Of a stretch of DNA of 64,000 nucleotides, positions 26,297 through 34,956 are shown in pieces. How positions within the stretch are numbered: the stretch's first letter is position 1; each line of letters begins with the position of its first letter. The DNA is taken from positions 248,001-312,000 of the forward strand of contig NZ_JANIIC010000004.1 in assembly GCF_024519315.1 (NCBI RefSeq), written 5' to 3'. The notes beneath the pieces are model-generated. The model had not been told where the DNA came from, ran no database searches, and saw nothing but the letters and a program-made list of their open reading frames with translations. The stretch is from Streptomyces malaysiensis subsp. samsunensis (GTDB lineage Bacteria; Actinomycetota; Actinomycetes; Streptomycetales; Streptomycetaceae). Both the position numbers and the translations under genes were made by a program.

Positions 26297-27544
26297 ATGA
26301 CGGCGACGACCAGCGCACCCGGGAGAAGTCCGACCGGGCGGTATATGACGATGTACGGCCCCGCGTTCGTGGCGGCCATCGCCTATGTGGACCCCGGGAA
26401 CTTCGCCACCAACTTCGCCGCCGGTTCCCAGTTCGGGTACCTCCTGCTCTGGGTGATCATCTCGGCCAATCTCATGGCCGTTCTGGTGCAGTTGCTCTCC
26501 GCCAAACTCGGCCTGGCCACCGGCTGCGACCTTCCACAGCTGTGCCGCCGCCGGTTTCCCCGCCCGGTGGTGTGGGGACTGTGGCTCCAGGCCGAACTGG
26601 TCGCCGTCGCCACGGACTTGGCAGAGGTGATCGGCGGGGCCATCGCCCTCAACCTGCTCTTCGGCATCCCCCTGCCCGGGGGAGGGCTGATCACCGGCAT
26701 CGTCGCGTTCGCCCTGCTGGGCCTGGAGACACGAGGCCACCGTCGCTTCGAACTGGCGGTGGCGGGCCTGCTCCTGGTCATCGTCCTGGGCTTCTTCGCC
26801 GACGTCGCGTTCGCCGGCGTCGACATGCCCGGCATAGCCGGTGGAGTCGTTCCCGACTTCTCGGGTGCGCGGAGCGTGCTGCTCGCGACCGGGATCCTCG
26901 GTGCCACCGTCATGCCCCATGTGATCTACCTGCACTCCAGCCTGACCAGTGCGCACGTCCGGGGCCTCGACCCCGCCGGCTCCACCGGTTCACGGAAGCC
27001 GCTGCTGCGCTCCGTACGCCGCGATGTCCTGTTCGGCCTGGGCCTGGCCGGGCTCGTGAACGCGGCGATGCTCATCGTCGCCGCCAAGGTCTTCCACGCT
27101 TCGGACCTGTCCACGGAATCGATCGACGAGGTCCACACCGGACTGGGCGAGATACTGGGCGCTCACGCGGCGCTCGCCTTCGCGCTCGCGCTGCTCGCCT
27201 CGGGCTTCGCCTCCTCGTCGGTCGGCACCTATGCCGGACAGGTGATCATGGCGGGCTTCCTCGGCAGATCCCTGCCGCTCACCCTGCGACGAGCCATCAC
27301 CCTCGCCCCGGCTTTGATCATCCTATGGGCGGGCGTCAGCCCCACGGACGCCCTCGTATGGTCACAGGTCGTCCTGTCGTTCGGAATTCCGTTCGCTCTC
27401 GTCCCGTTGATCCTGCTCACCCGCCGACGAGACCTGATGGGGCCGCTGGCCAACCGGCCCGTGACCACGCTCACGGCCTCCGCCGTCGCGGCCCTGGTGA
27501 TCGGCCTGAACCTGTATCTCATCGGCCAGGTGATCTTCGCCTGA
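26297..27544 (+). CDS. mntH: Nramp-family divalent metal (Mn2+) transporter
   Basis: This 415-residue membrane protein has about 11 transmembrane helices. The metal-site motif of TM1 is DPGNFATN and that of TM6 is MPHVIYLHSSL, both diagnostic of Nramp proteins, which import manganese or iron with protons. The length matches the family. The ATG at 26297 has AAGGTG upstream. An in-frame GTG at 26192 overlaps the preceding stop but has no support. No MntR-type site was recognised in the 101-bp upstream gap, so it may be read through from the SDR operon. Confidence 0.92.
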   Translation: MTATTSAPGRSPTGRYMTMYGPAFVAAIAYVDPGNFATNFAAGSQFGYLLLWVIISANLMAVLVQLLSAKLGLATGCDLPQLCRRRFPRPVVWGLWLQAELVAVATDLAEVIGGAIALNLLFGIPLPGGGLITGIVAFALLGLETRGHRRFELAVAGLLLVIVLGFFADVAFAGVDMPGIAGGVVPDFSGARSVLLATGILGATVMPHVIYLHSSLTSAHVRGLDPAGSTGSRKPLLRSVRRDVLFGLGLAGLVNAAMLIVAAKVFHASDLSTESIDEVHTGLGEILGAHAALAFALALLASGFASSSVGTYAGQVIMAGFLGRSLPLTLRRAITLAPALIILWAGVSPTDALVWSQVVLSFGIPFALVPLILLTRRRDLMGPLANRPVTTLTASAVAALVIGLNLYLIGQVIFA

Positions 27545-27784
27545 GTGCGAGGGCCCACCGCCGCGGGAAGCGGCGCATGGGAGCCGCGTCCACCTGGGTG
27601 CGCGCGGCCTCCACCGCGGCCGTCCGCTCGGCGTCGAACGCGCGCATCCCCGCTCCACCGTGCCGAACGTGCAGCCGGCCGGAACGGGCGCCTCCAGCGA
27701 CCCCGCGGCGTAAGCCGCCAGGAGCGCCTCGGGCACCCGCGAGCGGGCGCGGGCCGGACCGTCGTCCTCGGCGCGCCGCTTCAC
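27519..27784 (-). pseudogene. Unrecognised short gene coupled to the ABC ATPase gene, apparently frameshifted
   Basis: The ABC ATPase stop codon overlaps a GTG (GTGA) that opens a protein-like stretch, VKRRAEDDGPARARSRVPEA, continuing to about TFGTVERG. From there coding character moves to another frame (MRAFDAERTAAVEAARTQVD and on to RRFPRRWAL). The simplest reading is one small gene of about 85 codons broken by a frameshift near 27645, ending inside the 3' end of the convergent transporter gene. No family is recognised. Confidence 0.35.
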
Positions 27785-28596
27785 CGGCCGTCTCCGGCAT
27801 CCGTCGGCTCGAACTCGGTCCGGAGGGATTGCGAGATGCGGTGCCGCAGTTCGCGGAACGGGGCGGAGAAGCGCACATCGTCGATCGACCGCGGGCGTGG
27901 GATGTCGACCTGGAACTCCTCCTTGACGCGGCCGGGGCCCGCTGTCATGACCGCGACCCGGTCCGCGAGCAGGATCGCCTCGTCCACGTCGTGGGTGACG
28001 AAGACGACCGTCTTGCCGACCTGCTCCCACAGGGCCAGGAAGTCCGCGCTGATCCGGGCCCGTGTCTGGGCGTCCAGCGGTCCGAACGGCTCGTCCATCA
28101 GGAAGACGTCGGGGTCCGCGGCCAGGATGCGGGCGAGCGCGACCCGTTTGCGCATGCCTCCGGACAGCTGCCGGGGGTAGTACGCGCCGAAACCGTCGAG
28201 CCCCACCGCCGAGATCAGCCGCTTCACCCGCTCGCGCTGCTCGGGCAGCGGTGTGCCGCCGATGGCCAGGGGGAAGCGGATGTTGTCCTCGACGGTGCGC
28301 CACGGCAGCAGGGCGTCGTTCTGGAAGAGCAGTCCGACGCGTTCAGGAGTGCCCCGGGTCGGCTGTCCGTCGATGGCGACCGTACCGGCGGTGGCCGCCA
28401 CCAGACCCGAGACGATCTTCAGCAGGGTGGACTTGCCGCATCCGCTCGGGCCGACCAGGGCGAGGAACTCACCGTCGGCGACGTCCAGGTTCACATCGCG
28501 CAGGGCGAGGTTGCGCCGCCTGCCGGAGCGGTAGCTCAGCCGCAGGTCGCGCACCGAGAGCTTCGGGGGAGCGGTGGTCCCCGTCGCCGTACTCAT
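27781..28596 (-). CDS. ABC transporter ATPase, nitrate/sulfonate/taurine type
   Basis: This 271-residue nucleotide-binding protein of the SsuB/TauB group has Walker A GPSGCGKST, Q-loop LLFQNDALLPWRTV, signature LSGGMRKRVALAR, Walker B VFLMDEPFGPLD and switch His in VTHDVDEA. The ATG overlaps the stop of the binding-protein gene (ATGA). Together with the lipoprotein and permease next to it, it forms a complete importer for an organosulfur-like compound, consistent with the monooxygenase and sulfurtransferase in the same operon. Confidence 0.93.
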   Translation of the reverse strand: MSTATGTTAPPKLSVRDLRLSYRSGRRRNLALRDVNLDVADGEFLALVGPSGCGKSTLLKIVSGLVAATAGTVAIDGQPTRGTPERVGLLFQNDALLPWRTVEDNIRFPLAIGGTPLPEQRERVKRLISAVGLDGFGAYYPRQLSGGMRKRVALARILAADPDVFLMDEPFGPLDAQTRARISADFLALWEQVGKTVVFVTHDVDEAILLADRVAVMTAGPGRVKEEFQVDIPRPRSIDDVRFSAPFRELRHRISQSLRTEFEPTDAGDGR

Positions 28597-29615
28597 GAGC
28601 TCTTCAGCAGGGAGAAGTCGAAGGCGTCCGCGAAGTCCGGGACGCGGTCCGCCGGGATACGGCCGGTCTGGACGAGCACGTCGATGGTCTTCCGGTAGAC
28701 GCCACCGTCGATCTTCAGCCCCTTGGGGGTGTTGGCGATGGCCTGGGCGGTGGCTTCGTCGAGTACACCGGGGCTCACCGCGAACTTCTCCTTGGCGAGG
28801 GCCTTGACCGCGAAGGACCGGTCGGCGCGCGACTTGTCCTCCGCCGTGGTGAGCCCGCGCAGGTAGTCGGTCATCAGAGCGCGGTGTTTGTCCACCCACG
28901 AGGTGTTGGCGAGCGCCACCAGGGACACGTAGTCGAAGTCCGGCTTCCATACGACGCGGTACTTGCCGGAGTGGACCAGCTGGGTCAGCTGGGGATCGCT
29001 GACCATGCCCGCCGCCGCGCCCTTGTCGATGGCCGCGACGATGCTCGCGCCGACCCCGCCGTTGATGACCTTCAGGCCCTTGTACGGGATGTCCGCGTCG
29101 GCGGCGGCTTTGAGCAGTTCGGTGTCCGACAGGCTGCCCACGGAGGTGACGGCGACGGTCTTGTCACGCAGGTCCTTGACGCCGCGGATGCCGGAATCGG
29201 CCTTGGTGACCAGGGAGTACGGCACCCGCCGGCTCAGCGCCGCGTAGCCGCGCACCGGCAGGTCCTTGGAGCGGGCCGACACGATGTGCTCCGGCGAGCC
29301 GATGAACACGTCGATGCTGCCGCCGATGAGCGCCTGGAGCGCCTCGGCGCCACCGTCGAAGCAGATCTTCTTGACCTTGGTCCCGGAGGGGAAGGTCTTC
29401 GCGTCGGTGGCGATGGTCGAGGGGTTGATGCCGCCGCAGACGTTGCCGACGCGGACGGTCGTGGCGTCGCCGCCCGACCCGGTGGCCGCGGAGCACGCGG
29501 TCAGGAGGGTCAGCAGGGTGGTGGCGAGGGCGATCGGGACGAGCGGACGACGGCGTGCGGGGCGAGGGGAGGAGGTGGCGGATGCGCGGGGCACCCGTGG
29601 TGCGCGATGGAGCAT
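28593..29615 (-). CDS. ABC transporter substrate-binding lipoprotein (SsuA/TauA-like)
   Basis: This 340-residue lipoprotein has a basic N-terminus, a hydrophobic stretch (LVPIALATTLLTLL) and a lipobox ending TACSA. The mature part has an NMT1/SsuA-like two-lobed fold: VRVGNVCGGINPSTIATD, then ALIGGSIDVFIGSPEH and DLRDKTVAVTSVGSLSD. It delivers an aliphatic sulfonate-like or other small anionic compound to the permease. It lies 19 bp after the permease gene and is coupled to the ATPase gene. Confidence 0.88.
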   Translation of the reverse strand: MLHRAPRVPRASATSSPRPARRRPLVPIALATTLLTLLTACSAATGSGGDATTVRVGNVCGGINPSTIATDAKTFPSGTKVKKICFDGGAEALQALIGGSIDVFIGSPEHIVSARSKDLPVRGYAALSRRVPYSLVTKADSGIRGVKDLRDKTVAVTSVGSLSDTELLKAAADADIPYKGLKVINGGVGASIVAAIDKGAAAGMVSDPQLTQLVHSGKYRVVWKPDFDYVSLVALANTSWVDKHRALMTDYLRGLTTAEDKSRADRSFAVKALAKEKFAVSPGVLDEATAQAIANTPKGLKIDGGVYRKTIDVLVQTGRIPADRVPDFADAFDFSLLKSS

Positions 29616-29634
29616 GGAGTCCTCATTCGTGGGT

Positions 29635-30618
29635 TCAGCGGTAGCGCAGCAGACGGCGTTCGAGACGGCCGACGAGGAAATCGAAGATCATGGCGATGGT
29701 GGTGATGACGGCGAGCCCGGCGAAGACACCGGTGATGTCCAGCAGGTTGGACGACGTCTTGATGTAGTAGCCGAGTCCGGCGCTGGAGCCGACGATCTCG
29801 GCGATCACCGCTCCGATCAGCGCCAGCCCGACCGCCAGGCGCAGGCCGGTCAGCAGCCACGGTGTGAGCGCGGGGAAGACCACCCAGCGCAAGGTCTGGC
29901 GGCGTGTGGCCCGGTGGCCGCGCGCCATGTCCAGGAGGTCCGGATCGATGCTCCGCACGCCCTCGTGGACGTTGTAGAAGACCACGAACACGACCATCGT
30001 GATGATCATGGTGATCTTCGAGGCGAGCCCGATGCCGAACCAGACGATGAACAGCGGCGCGAGGGCCACCCGGGGCAGGCTGTAGAGGGCCATGACGTAG
30101 GGGTGGAACCACTGGCCGACGATTCCGGAGTAGACGATGGCCAGGCCCAGCGCGACGCCGAGCGCCGTACCGGCGGCGATGCCGACCGCGAACTCCTCCA
30201 TGGTCACCGTGAGATGGGGCCAGAGCTCGCCAGTGGTGACCAGATCGACCAGCCTGCCGCCGACAGCGGTGGGCGAGCTGATGAAGAAGGCCCGGACCCA
30301 GCGCCCGGACGCGAGCTGCCACAGGGCCAGCGTGAGGAGGCCCACCAGGACCCGGCCGCCGTACAGGATGACGCGGTGGCGCCGGTCCGCCCGCCGGTCG
30401 GCCTCGTCGTACGGGAGATCGGCGCGGTCCGCCGACGTATCGGCACGGTCCGCCGATACACCGGCCCGGTCGTCCCGCCCGTGCCCGGCGGCCGTGGGGC
30501 CGGTGGCGGACGGCGTCCGGCCGGCCGCGTCGGGTCCGGGTGCCCCGGGCGACGGCGCTCGGCTCGTCGCCTCGCGGCGGCCGGAGAGACCGCGCGCGGC
30601 GCGAGTGAAGGACGGCAT
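29635..30618 (-). CDS. ABC transporter permease (SsuC/TauC-like) with long N-terminal extension
   Basis: This 327-residue permease has about six transmembrane helices in its last 250 residues and the EAA-type loop ARGHRATRRQTLRWVVFPALTP. The first about 80 residues are an unusual charged, low-complexity region with a near-repeat (SADRADTSADRADL) not expected in the family. It is probably cytoplasmic and could be a tether, or the true start may lie further in. It is 3 bp downstream of the sulfurtransferase gene. Confidence 0.88.
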   Translation of the reverse strand: MPSFTRAARGLSGRREATSRAPSPGAPGPDAAGRTPSATGPTAAGHGRDDRAGVSADRADTSADRADLPYDEADRRADRRHRVILYGGRVLVGLLTLALWQLASGRWVRAFFISSPTAVGGRLVDLVTTGELWPHLTVTMEEFAVGIAAGTALGVALGLAIVYSGIVGQWFHPYVMALYSLPRVALAPLFIVWFGIGLASKITMIITMVVFVVFYNVHEGVRSIDPDLLDMARGHRATRRQTLRWVVFPALTPWLLTGLRLAVGLALIGAVIAEIVGSSAGLGYYIKTSSNLLDITGVFAGLAVITTIAMIFDFLVGRLERRLLRYR

Positions 30619-30621
30619 GGC

Positions 30622-31509
30622 TCATCCCCCGCTCTCGAGGTCCGCCGGATCGAGGCCGGGGCCAGGGCCGAGAGCGGCTTCCCGCCGCGGGTCGGCGCTC
30701 CAGGCGGACCAGGACCCCGGGTAGAGCGCGACGGGGATGTCCAGCGCGGCCAGAACCGAGACCTGGAAGGCGGCGGCCACTCCACTGCCGCAGTAGACGG
30801 CGAACGGCGCGGGACCGGGCGGTCGCTGTGGCTGTCCGCCGGGAAGCAGCGCCGCGTACCGTGCGCGCAGCGCCTCCCGGTCGAGCAGGGTCCCGGCCTC
30901 GCCGAGATTGGCCGCGGCGGGGAGGCTGAGCGCGCCGGGGATGTGGCCTCGTTCGTACGCGTCGCTGCCGCGGGCGTCGAACAGCAGCCCTCGCCGGGCG
31001 TACTCCGCTGCCTGGTCGGCGTCGATGACGGGCAGGCGGCCCGGTGTGAGGACGACGTCGCCCGGGAGCGGAGCGGATGGCTCCAGGCTCAGGGGATGGC
31101 CTGCCGCGGTCCAGGCTCCCAGGCCGCCGTCGAGGATACGCACCGATTCCAGCCCCGCCCAGCGCAGCAGCCACCAGGCACGTCCCGCGCTCAGCCCGGC
31201 CCGGGTGTCGTAGACGACGATGTCGCTGTCCTCGTTGATGCCCCACCGGCGTGCCGATGCCTGAAGATCGCCGGGTTCGGGCAGCGGGTGACGGCCTTCC
31301 CCGGGACGTCCCGGGCGGGCCAGCTCGCCGGGCAGATCGACATGGACGGCGCCCGGGATGTGCCCCTGTGCGAAGGCCGCGTGGCCCGAACCCTCCCGCT
31401 GCGGGTCGTAGCGCACATCCAGCAGCACCGGGCGGCGGCCGTCGGCTATCCGGTCGGCCAACTCCGCGACGCCGATGGTGATGTGGGATGTCTCCGGCAC
31501 CGCGCTCAC
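30622..31509 (-). CDS. Sulfurtransferase, two rhodanese domains
   Basis: This 295-residue protein has two rhodanese domains. The N-terminal one (RPVLLDVRYDP, then AFAQGHIPGAVHVDLPGEL) lacks the active Cys, and the C-terminal one has FAVYCGSGVAAAF, with the catalytic Cys in a CGSGV loop typical of thiosulfate or 3-mercaptopyruvate sulfurtransferases. The GTG start overlaps the monooxygenase stop (GTGA). In this operon it probably handles the sulfur released by oxidation of the imported compound. Confidence 0.92.
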   Translation of the reverse strand: MSAVPETSHITIGVAELADRIADGRRPVLLDVRYDPQREGSGHAAFAQGHIPGAVHVDLPGELARPGRPGEGRHPLPEPGDLQASARRWGINEDSDIVVYDTRAGLSAGRAWWLLRWAGLESVRILDGGLGAWTAAGHPLSLEPSAPLPGDVVLTPGRLPVIDADQAAEYARRGLLFDARGSDAYERGHIPGALSLPAAANLGEAGTLLDREALRARYAALLPGGQPQRPPGPAPFAVYCGSGVAAAFQVSVLAALDIPVALYPGSWSAWSADPRREAALGPGPGLDPADLESGG

Positions 31510-32882
31510 CGCTCGGCTACGGCGTCGTGCCGCGCGCGCTCGGCCGCGAAACGGTTCTCGGGCCGGGCCAGCCCCAGGTGGTCGCGGAGCGTATGGCCCT
31601 CGTATTCGGTACGGAACAGCCCACGGCGCTGGAGCTCGGGCACCACCAGGTCGACGAAGGCGTCGAGACCGTCGGGCGTATGCGGCGGGAAGATCATGAA
31701 CCCGTCCGCCGCCCGCTTGTCGAACCACTCCTCGAGCACATCCGCGATCCCGGTCGGCGACCCGACGATCTCCTTGAACCAACCCCGGCGCTGGAACGAG
31801 GAGTTGACCTCGCGGAGTGTGATGTCGTCCTTGCCCCACAGCTCCCGGGCCTCTGCCACGATGAGCGTGCCCTCCTCGGACGCCGCGGTGAGATCGGCGA
31901 CATCGCCGAGCACGGCGTCCGGGTCCGCCCCCGCCAGGTCGAGTCCCAGCGCGCCGGAGAGCTTCCCCAGGTCGACGGTTCGGTGCGCCAGGCCGTGCAG
32001 CCGGGCGTAGAGTTCGTGCGCCTCCTGGCTGGTCGGCGCCGTGTAGACCGCGATACCGGGGATGACCAACTGCTCCTCGGGCGAACGGCCGACCGCGGCG
32101 AGCCGGCTCTTGAGGTCGCTGTAGTACTCGATCGCACCGGCCAGCCCGAGTACCGAGGAGTTGGTGAACCTCAGATCGGAGTAGCGCGCGCCCAGTTCCC
32201 GAGAGCGTTCCGAGGCGCCCGCGTTGATGAGGGGTATCTGCCCCTGAACCGGCCGCTCGACGTTCAGCGGCCCGGTGACGGAGAAGAACTCGCCCTTGTA
32301 GTCGATGCGGTGGACCCGGTTCTCGTCCACGAACCGGCCGGTCTCCGTGTCGGAGATCCGTGCGTCGTCCTCCCAGCTGTCCCACAGCCGCTGGAGCACC
32401 TCGATGAACTCCGTGGCCCAGTCATAGCGGCGCGTGTTGTCCCAGTGCTCGTTGCGGCCGAAGTTGCGGGCGGCCTCCTCGTTCTTGCCCGTGACGACGT
32501 TCAGCCCGATCCGGCCACCACTGAGGTGGTCGATCGTCGCGAGCGCCCGAGCCACGTTGTAGGGCTCGGCGTAGGTGGTGTTGACGGTCGTGATGAGCCC
32601 GATCCGTTCGGTCACCGCGGCCACGTTGGCGGCGAACGTCAGTGCCTCGGGGCGCAGTACCTCGTTGGGCGCCGCGTACTGCGAGGCGGTGAGGCCCACG
32701 ACCCGGTCGCCGATGAAGAAGAAGTCGAACTTGCCGCGCTCCGCGGTGCGCGCCGCGGCCTGGAGGAGCCGCGGGTTGGAGTTGCCGTCCGGCGCCGAGC
32801 CCGGCAGACGCCAGGCACCGGGGAGGAAACCGGTCGGCCAGATGGTGAAGCCCAGATGCATACGTCGTCTTGTCGTAGCCAT
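31506..32882 (-). CDS. FMN-dependent monooxygenase, NtaA/SnaA/DszA-type luciferase-like
   Basis: This 458-residue bacterial-luciferase-superfamily enzyme has the NtaA/DszA-branch start (MHLGFTIWPTGFLPGAW), FDFFFIGDRVVG, ARALATIDHLSGGRIGLNVVTG, the branch motif NEHWDNTRRYDWATEFIEVL and IPLINAGASERSRELGARYS. It needs reduced FMN from a separate reductase, which is not visible here. Members oxidise sulfones, sulfonates and aminopolycarboxylates. The first gene of the operon, it faces the GntR regulator. A perfect palindrome lies 27 bp upstream of its start. Confidence 0.92.
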   Translation of the reverse strand: MATTRRRMHLGFTIWPTGFLPGAWRLPGSAPDGNSNPRLLQAAARTAERGKFDFFFIGDRVVGLTASQYAAPNEVLRPEALTFAANVAAVTERIGLITTVNTTYAEPYNVARALATIDHLSGGRIGLNVVTGKNEEAARNFGRNEHWDNTRRYDWATEFIEVLQRLWDSWEDDARISDTETGRFVDENRVHRIDYKGEFFSVTGPLNVERPVQGQIPLINAGASERSRELGARYSDLRFTNSSVLGLAGAIEYYSDLKSRLAAVGRSPEEQLVIPGIAVYTAPTSQEAHELYARLHGLAHRTVDLGKLSGALGLDLAGADPDAVLGDVADLTAASEEGTLIVAEARELWGKDDITLREVNSSFQRRGWFKEIVGSPTGIADVLEEWFDKRAADGFMIFPPHTPDGLDAFVDLVVPELQRRGLFRTEYEGHTLRDHLGLARPENRFAAERARHDAVAER

Positions 32883-32908
32883 GGACGATCGCCTTTCCGA
32901 GGGTGAGC

Positions 32909-32923
32909 ACATATCGCATATGT
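32909..32923. promoter_or_regulatory. Palindrome ACATAT-CGC-ATATGT before the monooxygenase
   Basis: A perfect 6-3-6 inverted repeat lies 27 bp upstream of the first gene of the sulfur operon, overlapping the likely promoter. It may be an operator, possibly for the divergent GntR protein, although it differs from the palindrome at 33377. Confidence 0.45.
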
Positions 32924-33376
32924 CGGGAGAGCGTGCGACACCGCACGACCCCGACATGTCTCATGTGGAACCGAGAACGGAGCTGAAGTGGGGGAGAGAG
33001 CGAAGCAAACGGACGGCACCCGGAGGCGTCACGGTGTGCGGGACCGCCGGAGGGGGATGCGCGTGGCCGGTGCCGACGGGGGTGCTGAGCCGAGGCGCTG
33101 GACCGGGCCGCTGGACCGAAGCGGCCCGACGGACCCGAGCCGCGATGGACCCGAGCGTGACGCGATGACCGCGCGCACCGGGGAAGGCCCGGTCAACAGA
33201 GGCTGGAGCTGATGTCCATCTGGTCGACGTAACGACGGGCCACGCCGTGCAATACGCACCGGGTCAGGGCCGCGTCGGTCGTCACGGAGACGGGGACCGA
33301 CGCCATGACGCGCCGCCCGTCCACTGTGCCGACTCCCATGGCTTCCCCTGTCGTGCTGACATGCTCAGGCGATTAC
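32924..33376. other. Non-coding stretch between the sulfur operon and its regulator
   Basis: Open frames here are short and lack ribosome-binding sites or recognisable protein content. I see no RNA gene. The stretch probably contains decayed DNA from the insertion event suggested by the hairpin at 33491. Confidence 0.4.
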
Positions 33377-33393
33377 GTATACGTAGCGTATAC
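33377..33393. promoter_or_regulatory. Perfect GntR-type operator palindrome
   Basis: GTATACG-TAG-CGTATAC is a perfect 17-bp inverted repeat containing the GTATAC-like half-site usual for FadR-type GntR regulators. It is about 150 bp upstream of the gntR start, within an AT-richer patch likely to be promoter. Confidence 0.6.
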
Positions 33394-33490
33394 ACTAGTT
33401 GCGCGTGTTCGCAAGGGGGCATCGAGGGAGATGGTGATGGGTGCGTACAGGCGGCCGATGAAGCGGAACCCCCTGCGGCGCGAGCCATAG

Positions 33491-33524
33491 GAATCCCCCT
33501 CCTTCAGAAGGGGGAGGAAGTCAA
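33491..33524 (+). mobile_element. IS200/IS605-like right-end hairpin (possible omega-RNA 3' end), orphan
   Basis: GAATCCCCCT-CCTTCAGA-AGGGGGAGG is followed by AAGTCAA. The layout is GAAT, a GC stem with a CTTCAG-type loop, GAGG, then TCAA, which is the layout of right ends of IS200/IS605 (TnpB-bearing) elements, where the hairpin is also the end of the guide RNA scaffold. The preceding frame (33438-33531) reads GIPLLQKGEEVKNL, like the translated tail seen after such transposases. No tnpA or tnpB remains nearby, so this is a scar or an orphan element. Confidence 0.5.
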
Positions 33525-33541
33525 GAACTTAGGGAGTGCAC

Positions 33542-34222
33542 ATGGCCGATGCGGGATCGCGGGTCAGCGGGGGGCGAGCCGCCTCCGGCAGTCCGAGCGA
33601 CGCGCACTACAACCGCATCAAGGACGACCTCGTCCGGGGTTCGTACCCACCTGGCACCGTCCTGCTGGAGACGGTGCTCGGCGAGCGCTACGGGGTCTCG
33701 CGCACTCCCGTACGCGAGGCGCTGGGCAGGCTCGCACAGGACGGGTTCATCGACCGCGGCTCACGCGGTTTCGTGGTGCGGAGGCGCAGCCCCGAGGAGA
33801 TCCTGGCGATCTACGAAGCGCGGATCTCACTGGAGTCGACGGCCGCCGGGCTCGCCGCGGAGCGGCGCACTCCGTTCGACCTGTCCCGGCTCGATCATCT
33901 GGCTGAACAGCGCCGCAGCGCACCGGAGTCGGCGGACCGAGCGACCCTGACGGCGATGAACGAGGACTGGCACCGGGCGTTGCGCGCCGCCGCCCGCAAC
34001 GACATCGTCTCCGGCTTCCTCGACCGGCTCGACAGTCTCCTGGCCATCTACCGGCCCGCGACCGCGACCCCTGTCGACGCCGACCGGACCGTCGTCGAAC
34101 ACGACGCGATCCTGGACGCGGTGCACGCAAGCGACGGGGCTCGCGCGCAGGAGACGATGACAACTCACCTCACACGCATGAGGGACCTGCGGATCCAGGG
34201 CCTCGCCAGAGAACTGAGCTAG
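33542..34222 (+). CDS. GntR-family regulator, FCD (FadR-like) branch
   Basis: This 226-residue regulator has an N-terminal winged helix (YNRIKDDLVRGSYPPGTVLLETVLGERYGVSRTPVREALGRL, residues about 22-64) and a helical FCD ligand domain (IYEARISLESTAAGLAAER onward), with VVEHDAILDAV containing a conserved metal-site His. The ATG is supported by AGGGAG upstream. This AGGGAG lies directly behind the IS605-like right end, so the insertion sits at the gene's leader. It probably controls the divergent sulfur operon. Confidence 0.92.
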   Translation: MADAGSRVSGGRAASGSPSDAHYNRIKDDLVRGSYPPGTVLLETVLGERYGVSRTPVREALGRLAQDGFIDRGSRGFVVRRRSPEEILAIYEARISLESTAAGLAAERRTPFDLSRLDHLAEQRRSAPESADRATLTAMNEDWHRALRAAARNDIVSGFLDRLDSLLAIYRPATATPVDADRTVVEHDAILDAVHASDGARAQETMTTHLTRMRDLRIQGLARELS

Positions 34223-34278
34223 GGACCGTCTGTCCCGTGGTCATGTGACGGGGCCTTGGGGCCGGATGGGTGCCGTGC

Positions 34279-34296
34279 GGTGCGGGCATGCGCACC
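34279..34296. terminator. Possible bidirectional terminator hairpin
   Basis: GGTGCG-GGCATG-CGCACC forms a 6-bp GC stem with a 6-base loop between the convergent gntR and methyltransferase genes. No U-tract follows, which is common in this kind of genome. Weak evidence. Confidence 0.3.
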
Positions 34297-34329
34297 CGGC
34301 GTCGATGTTCCCGTACAGGACCTGATCGT

Positions 34330-34956
34330 CTAGTGGAGGCGGGCCAGCACATGGGCGTCGAGGAAGCCCCGCTCGGAGGCCGGATCGTGGAGCAGCCGGG
34401 CGAACGGGACGAGCCCGGCCCCGGCCAGCAACTCGGCGAACCGGTCCACCGGCCAGCTATAGGCGGGTGTCACCTTGTGGTCGAAGCGGACCGGTTCCGG
34501 CCCCTCGGTCGCGAAGAACGAGGCCAGGAGCAGGCCCCCTGGTGCCAGGACACGTACCTGCTCCGCGAGCAGCGCGGGCAATTCCCCGGGCGGGGTGTGG
34601 ATCATCGAATAGTGGGCCAGCACCCCGCCGAGCGCGCCGTCCCCGACCGGCAGGGCCTCCATCCGCGCCTCGTCGAACCGCAGCGCCGGATGGGCCCGCC
34701 GGGCGTGGTCGACCATGGCCGGGGAGAGGTCGAGCCCGAAGGCGTCCAGCCCCAGCTCGTGCAGCATGGCCGTCAGATGTCCGGGCCCGCACCCGACATC
34801 GGCCGCCCGCGGGTTCCCCGTCCCGCGCACCAGCTCGGCGAAGGTGCCGATCATGTTCCGCGAGAACGGATGTGTCTCCAGCCGATCAGCGAACAGCGAC
34901 GCGTACAGCTCGACGACCCCGTCGTAGGCCGCCCTGGTCTCGTCATGGTGCTCCAT
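34330..34956 (-). CDS. SAM-dependent methyltransferase (class I)
   Basis: This 208-residue class I methyltransferase has SAM motif I ADVGCGPGHLTAML at about residue 53, then GLDLSPAMVDHARRAHP, motif IV GGVLAHYSMIHTPP and the post-motif VLAPGGLLLASFF. The substrate is not evident. No ribosome-binding site is seen; GTG at 34959 directly precedes the ATG, and either could be used. It is convergent with gntR and not clearly part of an operon. Confidence 0.88.
   Translation of the reverse strand: MEHHDETRAAYDGVVELYASLFADRLETHPFSRNMIGTFAELVRGTGNPRAADVGCGPGHLTAMLHELGLDAFGLDLSPAMVDHARRAHPALRFDEARMEALPVGDGALGGVLAHYSMIHTPPGELPALLAEQVRVLAPGGLLLASFFATEGPEPVRFDHKVTPAYSWPVDRFAELLAGAGLVPFARLLHDPASERGFLDAHVLARLH

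Noticed and set aside
32988..33212. A short plus-strand gene in the sulfur-operon gap
   Set aside because: It has no ribosome-binding site, no protein-like pattern and overlaps low-complexity DNA.
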